Below, piece after piece: positions 17,302 through 27,624 of a DNA stretch of 64,000 nt (position 1 is the first letter of the stretch; every line of letters starts with the position of its first letter). The translations under genes were made by a program, and so were the position numbers. Where the stretch lies: positions 1,550,001 to 1,614,000 of the forward strand of contig CP025095.1 in assembly GCA_002831545.1 (NCBI GenBank), written 5' to 3'. The notes under the pieces are model-generated. The model saw nothing but the letters and a program-made list of their open reading frames with translations, ran no database searches and was not told the DNA's origin. Origin of the DNA: Streptococcus suis (GTDB taxonomy: Bacteria; Bacillota; Bacilli; Lactobacillales; Streptococcaceae).

Positions 17302-20300
17302 TTATAGACTGTTTTTGCGACGTCGCTCAACGGCAAAAGCAACGAACATCATCACCCCCCCTAATGCAATATATGGGATTGCGCCCATTCCACCTGCTTG
17401 CGGATATTCTCCTTTGCGGAGGTTTTTCACGATAATCAGGTGAGGATCCATACCGTCCAGACTGACGAGGTCACCACCATCTCGAATGGTAATCGTGCCA
17501 TCTGCACCTATATCGATTTGGAATTCTTTTTCGATCTTTTGATAGCCCTCTGGAGCTACCGTTTCTTTCAGGATATAGGTTTTCCCTAAAGCCAATTGGT
17601 CAAAGCTCACTTCATCCCCTGTGGTCGTCGTTGTTTTGACAACGGCTGAGGCAGGATTATCACCTTCTCTTAGCTCAAACTCGGCTTCTAACCGTTGATT
17701 TGGATCACGGTAAGAGCGCTTGGCTAGTTTGATGGATGTGGTCGAGCGTGTGTTCTTCATGGTGAAGAGGACAACATTCTCCCCATTCGCTCTTTGAGCT
17801 AGGCTAACTTGATCATCTCCGTTATGGAGATAAGTCGTTCCATCATGGTTAATCTGGAAACGATATTGTTTCGGATTTAGTTGATAGCCTGTTGGAGCAG
17901 CTGTTTCTTCCAAGATATAGTAACCAAAACTTAGTGGTGTTTCGAATATACCATTTGCAGTTGTACCACTAGCAATTTCAGCATCTTTAACTCCATCATT
18001 GTTCGAATCGCTATAAATCTTGAATGTTGCTCCGTCTAGGAGTTGATTATCATTACGACTATCCGATTTTTGGAGTCGGAACTTGAATTGCTTGAAGTTC
18101 TTGATGGTTATCTCAAGGGTAGCCCCTTGTGACACATCAACCGTTACCATATTCGAATCAAAGTCTATGAGTCTCAGACTTCCATCTGCTTGGATCTCGA
18201 ATTTAATGTCTCGCAACTCAGTGGTTGGTCTATAACCACCGGTTGGAACGACTGTCTCTTTCAAGATATAGATGCCGACTGGCAGGTTCGAGAAGGTAAT
18301 ACTATTGTCCGCATTGCTGGTAGTGCCTTTCATACCGACACCATCAATGACTACAGGTCGATTATCCTCTGTAAAGAGTTCAAATCGAGCGTTCAATCCA
18401 GTCGTTGGATTATGGTAGTCCCGTTTCTTCACTTTGATGCTACGACGTTCATTTTTAACGGTAATCGTTGTTGAGCGATCCGTCGCATCAATGTCACCGA
18501 TAGCAAAGTTGTCATCTCCATTATCTGTCGTTACGCTACCATCTTCTGCAACCACCAGCTTGTACTTTTTACCGTTGGTCACATACCCTGTCGGTGATTG
18601 GCTTTCTTGTAGATAGTAGGTACCCGCGTCTGTAACAGTAAATTCAAGAATACCTTGGCTATTTGTTGTCTTTTCGTCCCCTATCTGGGTTGTTTGGTCA
18701 GAAGCAAAGAGCTTGAACTTGGCTCCTGCGAGAAGCGTTTGTTTGGTCTTGTCTATTTTCTTAACCTTGATTTTCTTCTCAAACTCATTTTTAAGGACGA
18801 TAGACAAACGACCATCCTTGGTTGTAGTCCCCACTAAGTCTGTAGGGGCATCCACCTCAAGTTCAATCTGATTGGAAGCATTAACAGTAAATGTAAATGC
18901 TTCCAACTGTTTGTAACCACTTGGTGCACTGATTTCTTCCAATCTATAGCGCCCCTGTGGAAGCAAGAAGACTGCATCTCCATCAGCTCGTGTCGTCCAT
19001 TCTACTGTCTTAGCAGTCGAGTTAACAACACCTCTATAATTATTTTGATGCCATGTCACATCTTTAAAGTTTGGAGCAGGTGTTTGATCCAGTGCAGTTA
19101 TTTTCAATCGAACGCCTGCCAGACTGACACCTGTCGCTTTTTTCAGTTTTTGAACGCTCATCTCAAGGAACTTGAAGTTCTTGACGGTTATCTCAAGGGT
19201 AGCCCCTTGTGACACATCAACCGTTACCATATTCGAATCAAAGTCTATGAGTCTCAGACTTCCATCTGCTTGGATCTCGAATTTAATGTCTCGCAACTCA
19301 GTGGTTGGTCTATAACCACCGGTCGGAACGACTGTCTCTTTCAAGATATAAATACCGACTGGCAGGTTCGAGAAGGTAATACTATTGTCCGCATTGCTGG
19401 TAGTGCCTTTCATGCTAACACCATCAATGACTACAGGTCGATTATCCTCTGTAAAGAGTTCAAATCGAGCGTTCAATCCAGTCGCTGGATTATGGTAGTC
19501 ACGTTTCTTCACTTTGATGCTACGACGTTCATTTTTAACGGTAATCGTTGTTGAGCGATCCGTCGCATCAATGTCACCGATAGCAAAGTTGTCATCTCCA
19601 TTATCTGTCGTTACGCTACCATCTTCTGCAACCACCAGCTTGTACTTTTTACCGTTGGTCACATACCCTGTCGGTGATTGGCTTTCTTGGAGATAGTAGG
19701 TACCCGCGTCTGTAACAGTAAATTCAAGAATACCTTGGCTATTTGTTGTCTTTTCGTCCCCTATCTGGGTTGTTTGGTCAGAAGCAAAGAGTTTGAACTT
19801 GGCTCCTGCGAGAAGCGTTTGCTTGGTCTTGTCTATTTTCTTAACCTTGATTTTCTTCTCAAACTCGTTTTTAAGGACGATAGACAAACGGTTATCCTTG
19901 GTTGTAGTCCCCACTAAGTCTGCAGGGGCATCCACTCCAAGTACAATCTGATTGGAAGCATTAACAGTAAATGTAAATGCTTCTAACTGTTTGTAACCAC
20001 TTGGTGCGCTGATTTCTTCCAATCTATAGCGCCCCTGTGGAAGCAAGAAGACTGCATCTCCATCAGCTCGTGTTGTCCATTCTACTGTCTTAGCAGTCGA
20101 GTTAACAACACCTCTATAATTATTTTGATGCCATGTCACATCTTTAAAGTTTGGAGCAGGTGTTTGATCCAGTGCAGTTATTTTCAATCGAACGCCTGCC
20201 AGACTGACACCTGTCGCTTTTTTCAGTTTTTGAACGCTCATCTCAAGGAATGGGACGTTTTTTACAGTCAGGCGGATTTCTCGATTTTCATCTGCATTGC

Positions 20301-23300
20301 TGGTCGTCAAGAGTTCTGCTGGTCCTTCAAGAACGGTTAGTGTTCCATTGGCAGCAATCTGTACCTTAATATCCATAATTCCATTGTAATTGCTTGGCGT
20401 TCGTACCTCTTTGAGGACATAATCACCAGGATTGAGATTACGGAAGACAAGGTTCTCACCAGACGACGTCGTATTTCCGGCATCGACACGACTACCATTT
20501 TCACGATAAAGTTCAAAGCGGGCATCCAGTCCAGCATCTGTCGTCGAATCTTTCTTGATGACTTTAAAGTTATAGCTTTTTTGCGTATTTTTTACTTTAA
20601 TGCTAATAGCGTTCGTAAGAACTCCGCTAACAGCAGATAAATCTGTTACGCTGACCGCATCGGTCTGGCTTAGGACCCTGAAACGGGTCACCGCTTTTTG
20701 TTGGGTCACGTCATAGGCTCGTGTGGTTTCCTCCAATTCCAGCAAGACAGGAGTAGCCAAGCCATCATAGCCTTCTGGAGCCTGCGCTTCCTCAAGAACA
20801 TATTTGCCCAGCGCTGTCGCAGTTAACCTAGTCATGCTACTTTGACCTGTAAAGGTCAAGGTTTGCACAAGATTGCTGTCATTAAGAGTAACACTTGATA
20901 CAGTATCAGCTGTTGTACTATCGTCAACTTTGTAGAGCTTAAAGGTGACAGGTTTTGAGATTTGGTTGTTATTGCTATCAACCTTCTCAATTTTGAACTC
21001 TGGGTTCTCGATGTTGCCGATTGGATAGACATCCATACCTTGCACATTTACAGAAACAGCCTCTTGAGCCGATACTCTCAACTCTCGTATCGCAAACCAT
21101 TTTTGTGATACCAATTCTTCATTTCTTATCCGAATATAGCGAGCAAGAATGTCTGTATCTTGCGTCAGACTTTCTCCCGACGCATTGCTCACGAGTGGAT
21201 AATAGTTCTGACCATCAATAGAGTACTCAACTGTATAGCGATTCAATCTATCTAATGGATTGCTTTGATTTCCTTGCAAATAGTAAATCTGACGGACACG
21301 TTTTACGGCTTGTAAATCAACTCCTATATAAGCTCCTACTGGGATATTATCCCCCTGACCATTAAAGTTTGAGTAGGTAACAAATGTATCATCACGACCG
21401 TCAATAGCATTTCCATCTTGTCCAGCTTGAATATTGGACAAATCCGCTGACTTGATGAGAGTGGCATTTGTGACCGTTTCGATCGACGAAGCATTGGAAA
21501 TCTTGTACAAGGAAACTCCTGAGCGAGTCACTGTCACCTTATAAGTAACCGAATCAACCAGATAACCTGTTGGCGGTGTGGTTTCGACAAGAGTATAGGA
21601 ACCGTAGGTCAGGTTATTAAAGACAAAGTCTGTATTCGCAGCATGGGTCTGAACGGCTGATACTGCGGTTGTATCATTGCCCTTGGTCAATGTAAAGGTC
21701 ATCTGACCCGTGATAAGACTCGGCAAGTCTTCCAATCCCTTGATGCGTTTGGAAATGCGCAGGGTTTTCTTACTGTCGTTTTTGACCGTCAGTTGAAGCG
21801 TATTGCCACTTGATGCACCAATTTCTAGAAGCTCTGTATCTCCTGACAAGATTTGTAATTGACCTGCCTGCGTGATTTCAAGTCGAACTGGATCTACTTG
21901 AATATAACCTGACGGCGGTGTTACTTCTTTGAGGACATAAATACCAGCTGACAGATTTTGGAAGGTAAGACTATTACTATCCCGTTCAGTATCACCTTGA
22001 CCAATCGGAGTTGCTTCATTTGCATTGTACAACTCAAAGCGAGCATTGAGGCCGGTATTTGGATTTGCAAGGTCTCGTTTCAATAGCTTCAAGTTGAAGG
22101 TGTTCCGCACGTTTTTGACAACCATTTTCAGGGTATTGTCCGTTGCGGTGGTGCTGTCATCAACCGTTACCTTGTCTGTTTGACTGAGCACTCTAAAGCG
22201 TGTGACTGCTTTATTGAGCTGAGTGTTATGCGGTTGATTCTCTTCATAAAGTTCCAAGAGAACTGGGGCTGATAGTCCTGTATAACCTGTAGGGGCTTGG
22301 GTTTCAACAAGAGCATACCGACCTAGCACCTTGGTTTGTAGATTCTGACTTACCTGACCGTTTGTCAACTCAAAAGTTTGGACATGGTCAGCCTCTCGAA
22401 TGACAACGTTATCAGCTGTTGTTGTATCATCCACCTTATAGAGTTTAAAGGTGACATTTTGTGAAATGACTTGCCCATTTGTATCCTGCTTTTCAATCCG
22501 TAATTTTGGATTTTGGATATTTCCGATAGCAAGTGTCCCATCTGTCAACGGAGTGATTGAGTTTCTTGTGGTAATCGTCATTTCCTTGATGGCTAACCAG
22601 ACGTTCGTCTTGAGACGGAGGTTGCGAACACGGATATAACGTGCCATCACTTCGGTATCTTTCAATACTTCTCCAAGAGAACCACCAGTCGGTGCATTAT
22701 AGGTGCCTAGGCTTTGGTAGTTTTGACCATCGACAGAATACTCTAACGCAAGACTATCCATTCTATCCTTATCACTTCCATTTCCTCCTGCTGGACCTTG
22801 GAGGTAGCGGATACGGGAAACATTTTTTATTTCTCCCAAATCAACTCCCCACCATTGACCTTCCTCTAGTCGGTTATTGGCAAGTTTGTAGAGAGCAACA
22901 GTTGAGTCGCTTCCGTCCAAGGCTCTACCTTCGATATTGTCTCCCCAGAGTGGCGCATTGTCAAAGTGGTTTGACTTGATGACCGTTAGTCCCGTAGCTT
23001 GAGTCGTTGTTCCTTGACCAGATTGGTACAAGCTAGCTCGTCCTTTGTCCACGATAACGGTATACGGTGTTGGGGATTTGACATATCCTGTCGGTGGTTC
23101 GGTCTCTTCTAAACGATACACGCCTTTTGATAAATTGTTAAACACAAATCTTGTATTAGCATTCTGCCTTAAAGTGATTGGATTAAAGCTTGTATCGTTT
23201 AATTTGGTCAACTTGAACGTAACAGGCGAAGTAATCAAATCGTTCAGACTTTCTAGTCCCTTGATTTTCTTAGTGATGACAAGAGTGGCTAAATCAGCTC

Positions 23301-26300
23301 TGTTTTTCACCTTGAGGGTAAGATTATCTGATTCTAGACTAGCATTGTTTCCACCTGAAACCAGTTGCCAAACGTAGTTTGTACCACTTTGGACTAACTT
23401 CACTTCGATACCAGTTGTCAGGATACGATAGCCTGCTGGTGCAGTCTCTTCGACAATGCCGTAGTTGACATTGGTCATAATGTTTGGAATGACAACTGCT
23501 TCTGACTCGCCGTAAAGCGTAGCGGTTCCATCCGCTTTTGAGGTTTGAATGGTCGCCACTGGTACGGCTCCAGTATTTGGTCGGATAGTGTTGTTATTGT
23601 TCGTATAATCGCCTGATTTATAGACTTTAAAGGTGGCTTTATCCGATGTAATGAGACGACCATCTTCGTCTGTCTTTTTAATCTTGAGGCGGACGACATC
23701 ATTGACAACGGAATAAAGAAGATTGCTTGCATCAACAACTGATAATGGATCAGTCGTTGCAGAGATTGGTGCTCCATTCTCATCCGTAATCGTAATCTGT
23801 CCTGTAGCAGTTACTGTCAAGAGGTATACTTTTGGTGTACGGGTATACCCTACTCGTGCCGAGGTTTCTTCAAGACGATAGGTATGTCCTACCAGCAAGG
23901 ATGGGAAGATGGCATAGCCGTACTCGTCAACTTCATGATTGAAGACAAGTCCTGTCACTGTGTCGGTAATCCTGAAACTAAAGGTCTCTGTTAGTTTTGG
24001 ACGGATATGCGTTGTCGAAATTGGCAGGGCTGAAATCTTATAATAACCACTACCCTGTGAGGTGACTTGTGCAGGTCCCCAGCTTCCTGATCCAGGGTCA
24101 AATTTCCAAGCGTTCAAGCCTCCGGCCGTTTTTTGAACACGTAATAGATTTCCAAATCGGTCTACGACTTCAAGAATACCATTGTTCTGACTGGCTAGTG
24201 GGTAGACCTTGCCGCCACTATCTGTCACGACAGTCCCCTCTACCTTGATGGTGACATCGTAATCTTTGAGGAGTGGTCGTGATGGTCTGAAGACCTTGCC
24301 ATCTGGGCTGATATAAATATCTTCCTCGCCAGCCTTTTTACTATAGACAATACCAGTATCATCTGTATAGGTGATGGTGCTGCCATTTTTCTTCTGGGTA
24401 AAGACTTTGTGGAGGTTATTTTCAAAGAGAAGATTGCCTTGATTGTCTGTCTTCTGACTTAAACTTTGTCCGCGATTATCTACAAATTTTTTGCTTAGGC
24501 TATTATAGGTATAGGTATTTCCATGGTCATCCTGATACTGAATAGCATCCCCAACCTTTTGGTAGTTGGGGTAAACTACTGCTTTATTTGGGTCAGTTTT
24601 CTGAATCTTGAAATTCCCCAAAAGGTCTTTAGGCTCCTTAGGGACTACCCAACCTGCACCAAAGCCTTCCGTCGGTACATAGTAGTCAACGATTTGCCGT
24701 GTAGCAAAAACACTCTGTCTAGAATGAACTCCCATGTGGTAGCCCAAACGGTTGAGGTCAGCTGCTTCAGCTGATGGAGTCTTCTTTTTAGACTTGATAA
24801 TTGCTAAGTAGGTTTTATTGTGTTCTGGACCACCCCAGTTTGCCATCCACTCTGTCGCATTGTAGGGATTAAATCTCTTACCAGTGGAAACTTGCTGACC
24901 TGCTTCAGGATTGTTTGGATCTACGGTAGCCATGGGCGGTACCATAGAGGTCGCCTGTTTGCTAGCATATGGACCGTTGTAGCCTTCAAAGAGCTTGATA
25001 TCGACAATCTGGAGCTCCGAACCTGCTGGTCTTAGATAGACTTCCCAAGCACCTGGACCAGTCGCATTTCTATTTCCATTATATACGAAGTAGTGGTACA
25101 GATAGTTCCGATCTTCGTAGACGGGGAAGAGTGCATCACGACCATAGGAGGAGGTCTGTTGAGCACCTGCTCCAAAGTCATGGGTGGTTTCAAAAAGCTG
25201 TGTTCGCTGATTGATATAAACACCACTTTTACTAGGATCACCATTAGCGTCTTCTAAGTCAATTGGAGTTCCGTTCATATATTGGGAAGTGTAGATGATT
25301 TTCCGACCTAAAAACCAAGGGTTACCATTGGTCGGAGTCGCACCCGCTTGCTCGGTCATCAGCATATAGTTGGGATAAAATCCTTCATAAAAGTCATACT
25401 TTTTGATTTGATCATCCAAGTCGTTGATATCCCAGTCCAACCTACTATCGGTTGCTCCGTTACCAGCTGGTCGGATACGCTTGCTACCACGGTGGCGACC
25501 ATTACCATCTGTAACAGCGGTTAGATTGTATTTATCAACTAGCTTACCGATAATGGCATCCCCTTCAATAGGTCCTTTGTCATTCGCATACTTCTGGACA
25601 ACGAAGGTCAGCTCGCCTGCCTTGGTATAGTAGACATTGAGAATCGGAATCCCTGTTGGTTCTGTCGCACTTTGTCGTGTCACAACTGTAAAGAAGAGGT
25701 TCCCGATATGTGTATCAGGATAGCGGTCCTCTACACTGTCTAGTCTATCGTAGGGAACTGTCTCATTATCATCATACATAGGAGCACGGTTCAGCAAAAT
25801 CTGGTTCCCAAACTTCAAAGTGAAGTAGTCCCCTTCCTTGGCTTCTGCCGGTAGTTTCCACCTGATATCCATACCAGCACCATAAGTAGAATAACCATCT
25901 TGGAATTGATAATAACCAAAGGTATCAATATTGGCGTAAGTGATACCGTAGGTCTCTACACTTGGAGAAAGCGTCGTATTGACTGCAGCCCGTTCTGATA
26001 CAGAGCGTGTGCGTCGTACTGCACGTGATAAACTTTCTTTTGGTTGGTTAATGACGAGAACTGTCTTAGCAGGCTCTGATTCTGTTAGTTCTACCGCTTC
26101 TATTTGTTCAGCGAGATTATAACTTGAGGTAGAAGTGAGTTGCTTGATGGTGTAAGTCCCTAGTGCGATATTTTCAAAGGTCACATTTCCGTTTAAATCC
26201 GTCTTCCCTTTCGTCGTTTGTTCGGGATGGTCCACTGGGGAAATTTCAAACTCACTTTCTGTCAGGGGAACCTTTGGGTCTGGATTATTCTCTTCATATG

Positions 26301-26994
26301 CTCTGAGCTGAATGGTCAGGCTACCTGGGGCTCTTGGCATCTCGGTTGATGCAGTTATCTCTGTCGTTTCCTGATTAGTAAACACCAATTGATTTTCTTT
26401 GAGAATGGTCAGGTAATGTTCGTTGGTCATTGCGACCATTTCCCCAGTCTGAACCTCGGCAACCTTTTTGAAGACAAAGACATGCTCTTCAAATCGCTTG
26501 CTACTGTCATTTGGGTCTGTATTTAAGGTGATAGAGCGGTCAGCACTGGGTTTGATTTTCAGTGAATAGTAGCCTTCGCCATAAACCGGTAATTGTTCGA
26601 GGCCGGCCGCGAGTGCGTCGCTACCCTCTGCTGCAACCTTCCTATCATTTTCATTATAAGCCTCATCTCGGTAGAAACCCTCAGGAAGTATATCCTGACC
26701 TTGGTCATTTTGTTGCAAAGCCAGACCGCTTTGTAGCACCAAGGTCAATCCTTGCTCGTTGATTTCTCCTTCTGCAGCTTTGAGTTTGACAACCAGCTGC
26801 TCGGTGTTTGTTTGTTCCTTATCAATGGTAAGTGATAGCTTGGAAGCATCCTCTTTATAATCCTTTATGTAAGTGTCGCGTATCCGTACTCCTTCTGTAG
26901 TCGTTTCTGATAAGGCAAGGACTGGCGTTGCCACAGAATCTACTATTAACAAGGCGAGTAGCCATTTACTCACTACCTTTTTCCACGATTTCAT
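17302..26994 (-). CDS. Giant multi-module pilus-associated surface adhesin (3230 residues)
   Basis: The first gene of the pilus operon. A signal peptide (MKSWKKVVSKWLLALLIVDS to about residue 30) leads to an N-terminal adhesin region (to about 900) with one SpaA-like module, RTRSVSERAAV and YGITYANIDTFGYYQF. About 16 SpaA/Cna-B modules follow, each ending in a motif such as EETAPAGY, KETVVPTGGY or EISAPSGYK. Two F5/8 type C (discoidin-like) domains interrupt them, recognised by WWGVDLGEIKNVSRIRYLQG with ARYIRVRN and IGVDLQAVKRVRQIYYLQG with ARYIRIRN; such domains bind glycans or lipids. The end is the sorting variant YPQAGG, a hydrophobic segment and ERRRKNSL. The start at 26994 follows AGGAGAGGAA; an in-frame upstream extension is not supported. 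Confidence 0.88.
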   Translation of the reverse strand: MKSWKKVVSKWLLALLIVDSVATPVLALSETTTEGVRIRDTYIKDYKEDASKLSLTIDKEQTNTEQLVVKLKAAEGEINEQGLTLVLQSGLALQQNDQGQDILPEGFYRDEAYNENDRKVAAEGSDALAAGLEQLPVYGEGYYSLKIKPSADRSITLNTDPNDSSKRFEEHVFVFKKVAEVQTGEMVAMTNEHYLTILKENQLVFTNQETTEITASTEMPRAPGSLTIQLRAYEENNPDPKVPLTESEFEISPVDHPEQTTKGKTDLNGNVTFENIALGTYTIKQLTSTSSYNLAEQIEAVELTESEPAKTVLVINQPKESLSRAVRRTRSVSERAAVNTTLSPSVETYGITYANIDTFGYYQFQDGYSTYGAGMDIRWKLPAEAKEGDYFTLKFGNQILLNRAPMYDDNETVPYDRLDSVEDRYPDTHIGNLFFTVVTRQSATEPTGIPILNVYYTKAGELTFVVQKYANDKGPIEGDAIIGKLVDKYNLTAVTDGNGRHRGSKRIRPAGNGATDSRLDWDINDLDDQIKKYDFYEGFYPNYMLMTEQAGATPTNGNPWFLGRKIIYTSQYMNGTPIDLEDANGDPSKSGVYINQRTQLFETTHDFGAGAQQTSSYGRDALFPVYEDRNYLYHYFVYNGNRNATGPGAWEVYLRPAGSELQIVDIKLFEGYNGPYASKQATSMVPPMATVDPNNPEAGQQVSTGKRFNPYNATEWMANWGGPEHNKTYLAIIKSKKKTPSAEAADLNRLGYHMGVHSRQSVFATRQIVDYYVPTEGFGAGWVVPKEPKDLLGNFKIQKTDPNKAVVYPNYQKVGDAIQYQDDHGNTYTYNSLSKKFVDNRGQSLSQKTDNQGNLLFENNLHKVFTQKKNGSTITYTDDTGIVYSKKAGEEDIYISPDGKVFRPSRPLLKDYDVTIKVEGTVVTDSGGKVYPLASQNNGILEVVDRFGNLLRVQKTAGGLNAWKFDPGSGSWGPAQVTSQGSGYYKISALPISTTHIRPKLTETFSFRITDTVTGLVFNHEVDEYGYAIFPSLLVGHTYRLEETSARVGYTRTPKVYLLTVTATGQITITDENGAPISATTDPLSVVDASNLLYSVVNDVVRLKIKKTDEDGRLITSDKATFKVYKSGDYTNNNNTIRPNTGAVPVATIQTSKADGTATLYGESEAVVIPNIMTNVNYGIVEETAPAGYRILTTGIEVKLVQSGTNYVWQLVSGGNNASLESDNLTLKVKNRADLATLVITKKIKGLESLNDLITSPVTFKLTKLNDTSFNPITLRQNANTRFVFNNLSKGVYRLEETEPPTGYVKSPTPYTVIVDKGRASLYQSGQGTTTQATGLTVIKSNHFDNAPLWGDNIEGRALDGSDSTVALYKLANNRLEEGQWWGVDLGEIKNVSRIRYLQGPAGGNGSDKDRMDSLALEYSVDGQNYQSLGTYNAPTGGSLGEVLKDTEVMARYIRVRNLRLKTNVWLAIKEMTITTRNSITPLTDGTLAIGNIQNPKLRIEKQDTNGQVISQNVTFKLYKVDDTTTADNVVIREADHVQTFELTNGQVSQNLQTKVLGRYALVETQAPTGYTGLSAPVLLELYEENQPHNTQLNKAVTRFRVLSQTDKVTVDDSTTATDNTLKMVVKNVRNTFNLKLLKRDLANPNTGLNARFELYNANEATPIGQGDTERDSNSLTFQNLSAGIYVLKEVTPPSGYIQVDPVRLEITQAGQLQILSGDTELLEIGASSGNTLQLTVKNDSKKTLRISKRIKGLEDLPSLITGQMTFTLTKGNDTTAVSAVQTHAANTDFVFNNLTYGSYTLVETTPPTGYLVDSVTYKVTVTRSGVSLYKISNASSIETVTNATLIKSADLSNIQAGQDGNAIDGRDDTFVTYSNFNGQGDNIPVGAYIGVDLQAVKRVRQIYYLQGNQSNPLDRLNRYTVEYSIDGQNYYPLVSNASGESLTQDTDILARYIRIRNEELVSQKWFAIRELRVSAQEAVSVNVQGMDVYPIGNIENPEFKIEKVDSNNNQISKPVTFKLYKVDDSTTADTVSSVTLNDSNLVQTLTFTGQSSMTRLTATALGKYVLEEAQAPEGYDGLATPVLLELEETTRAYDVTQQKAVTRFRVLSQTDAVSVTDLSAVSGVLTNAISIKVKNTQKSYNFKVIKKDSTTDAGLDARFELYRENGSRVDAGNTTSSGENLVFRNLNPGDYVLKEVRTPSNYNGIMDIKVQIAANGTLTVLEGPAELLTTSNADENREIRLTVKNVPFLEMSVQKLKKATGVSLAGVRLKITALDQTPAPNFKDVTWHQNNYRGVVNSTAKTVEWTTRADGDAVFLLPQGRYRLEEISAPSGYKQLEAFTFTVNASNQIVLGVDAPADLVGTTTKDNRLSIVLKNEFEKKIKVKKIDKTKQTLLAGAKFKLFASDQTTQIGDEKTTNSQGILEFTVTDAGTYYLQESQSPTGYVTNGKKYKLVVAEDGSVTTDNGDDNFAIGDIDATDRSTTITVKNERRSIKVKKRDYHNPATGLNARFELFTEDNRPVVIDGVSMKGTTSNADNSITFSNLPVGIYILKETVVPTGGYRPTTELRDIKFEIQADGSLRLIDFDSNMVTVDVSQGATLEITVKNFKFLEMSVQKLKKATGVSLAGVRLKITALDQTPAPNFKDVTWHQNNYRGVVNSTAKTVEWTTRADGDAVFLLPQGRYRLEEISAPSGYKQLEAFTFTVNASNQIELEVDAPTDLVGTTTKDGRLSIVLKNEFEKKIKVKKIDKTKQTLLAGAKFKLFASDQTTQIGDEKTTNSQGILEFTVTDAGTYYLQESQSPTGYVTNGKKYKLVVAEDGSVTTDNGDDNFAIGDIDATDRSTTITVKNERRSIKVKKRDYHNPTTGLNARFELFTEDNRPVVIDGVGMKGTTSNADNSITFSNLPVGIYILKETVVPTGGYRPTTELRDIKFEIQADGSLRLIDFDSNMVTVDVSQGATLEITIKNFKQFKFRLQKSDSRNDNQLLDGATFKIYSDSNNDGVKDAEIASGTTANGIFETPLSFGYYILEETAAPTGYQLNPKQYRFQINHDGTTYLHNGDDQVSLAQRANGENVVLFTMKNTRSTTSIKLAKRSYRDPNQRLEAEFELREGDNPASAVVKTTTTTGDEVSFDQLALGKTYILKETVAPEGYQKIEKEFQIDIGADGTITIRDGGDLVSLDGMDPHLIIVKNLRKGEYPQAGGMGAIPYIALGGVMMFVAFAVERRRKNSL
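18091..20250 (-). repeat. 1080-bp tandem duplication inside the giant adhesin gene
   Basis: 18091-19170 and 19171-20250 are nearly identical at an offset of 1080 bp, which is 360 codons and keeps the frame. Each unit encodes three SpaA-type modules, beginning at FLEMSVQKLKKATGVSLAG. The few differences (for example ACC/GCC codons, Thr-Ala and Val-Gly changes) show a recent duplication. The unit number could change by recombination and so alter the adhesin's length. Confidence 0.92.
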
Positions 26995-27362
26995 TTCTTT
27001 TTCCTCTCCTATGCTTAGCCACTTGCTGAATCCATTGTGGCTATACAACTACAATGGTGAACAGTCTAACGTTTCACACTTCTATTGACTTTTATATCCT
27101 AAATGACAAAAAAATAGTATCAAGCTTTACAAGCCCTTGCTCGACTACTTTGTCTCTTTTTTTAAAACTGATTTCGTCCAAGATGTAGTGATAAACTTTC
27201 TTTGTGCTGAAATGACGGTTGCGGGTTCATTCTTTCTCTCAAAAAAAAGTTTCTCTTTACTTCTATGGGTTCCTGTTTCCGACAATTGCGACTTCCTTGC
27301 TCACATGGGAACAAGGCGCAGAAACCATTTTTACATCGTGACGCTTTTAAAAGCTCTCTTCC
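26995..27362 (-). other. Long 5' leader of the pilus operon
   Basis: About 360 bp lie between the poly-G promoter and the giant adhesin start. I see no convincing gene. Minus-strand AT-rich runs at about 27090-27120 (TTGATA then GATATA with a long spacer) might form a second, weaker promoter. The ribosome site AGGAGAGGAA is at 27009-27000. The function of the leader is unknown. Confidence 0.5.
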
Positions 27363-27393
27363 ATTATACCCCCCCCCCCCCCCGAAAAATCAA
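27363..27393 (-). promoter_or_regulatory. Poly-G phase-variable promoter of the pilus operon
   Basis: On the minus strand the order is TTGATT (27393-27388), TTTC, fifteen G (27383-27369) and TATAAT (27368-27363). The spacer is 19 bp, two more than the optimum; thirteen G would give 17. Slipped-strand changes in the G run would change the -35/-10 spacing and so the promoter strength. This is a known contingency-locus design in other bacteria. The only operon in position is the pilus operon about 370 bp downstream. The G count given is that of this sequence and may vary between cells. Confidence 0.8.
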
Positions 27394-27454
27394 GTAGTTA
27401 TTCTCAATTTCCACGACCGGCGCGAAAACCTAAATCCTTAAACCTGTAGTATTT

Positions 27455-27540
27455 TAGTTTGCTTTTAGTACTAGGCAACAAGTCACAGGCATAACTGATA
27501 CTCTTCGAAAATCGAAAGCAGACGTTGTTAACTTGATTGG
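27455..27540. repeat. Composite of two intergenic repeat fragments
   Basis: From 27455 the sequence AGTTTGCTTTTAGTACTAGG matches the palindromic repeat at 4827. From 27498 ATACTCTTCGAAAATCGAAA followed by GCAGACGTTGTTAACTTGAT matches, in inverted orientation, the right end of the repeat at 37211-37254. These are dispersed non-coding repeats of the kind common between streptococcal genes. No gene is seen here. Confidence 0.65.
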
Positions 27541-27624
27541 ATGAGTGAGGCCGGCAAAAAGCCCAGCTCCACTTCTTAGAGTTCTTGTCAACATCTCAGC
27601 GCCTACTACCTGAAAATGCGAAAG

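Noticed and set aside
17398..25630. Plus-strand open frames opposite the giant adhesin gene
   Set aside because: They are shadows of a repetitive minus-strand gene: they repeat with its 1080-bp unit, lack ribosome sites and have no recognisable domains.
27137..27397. An 86-residue plus-strand frame spanning the poly-C tract
   Set aside because: It ends in poly-Pro from the C run, has no ribosome site and no family likeness. The promoter on the other strand explains the tract.
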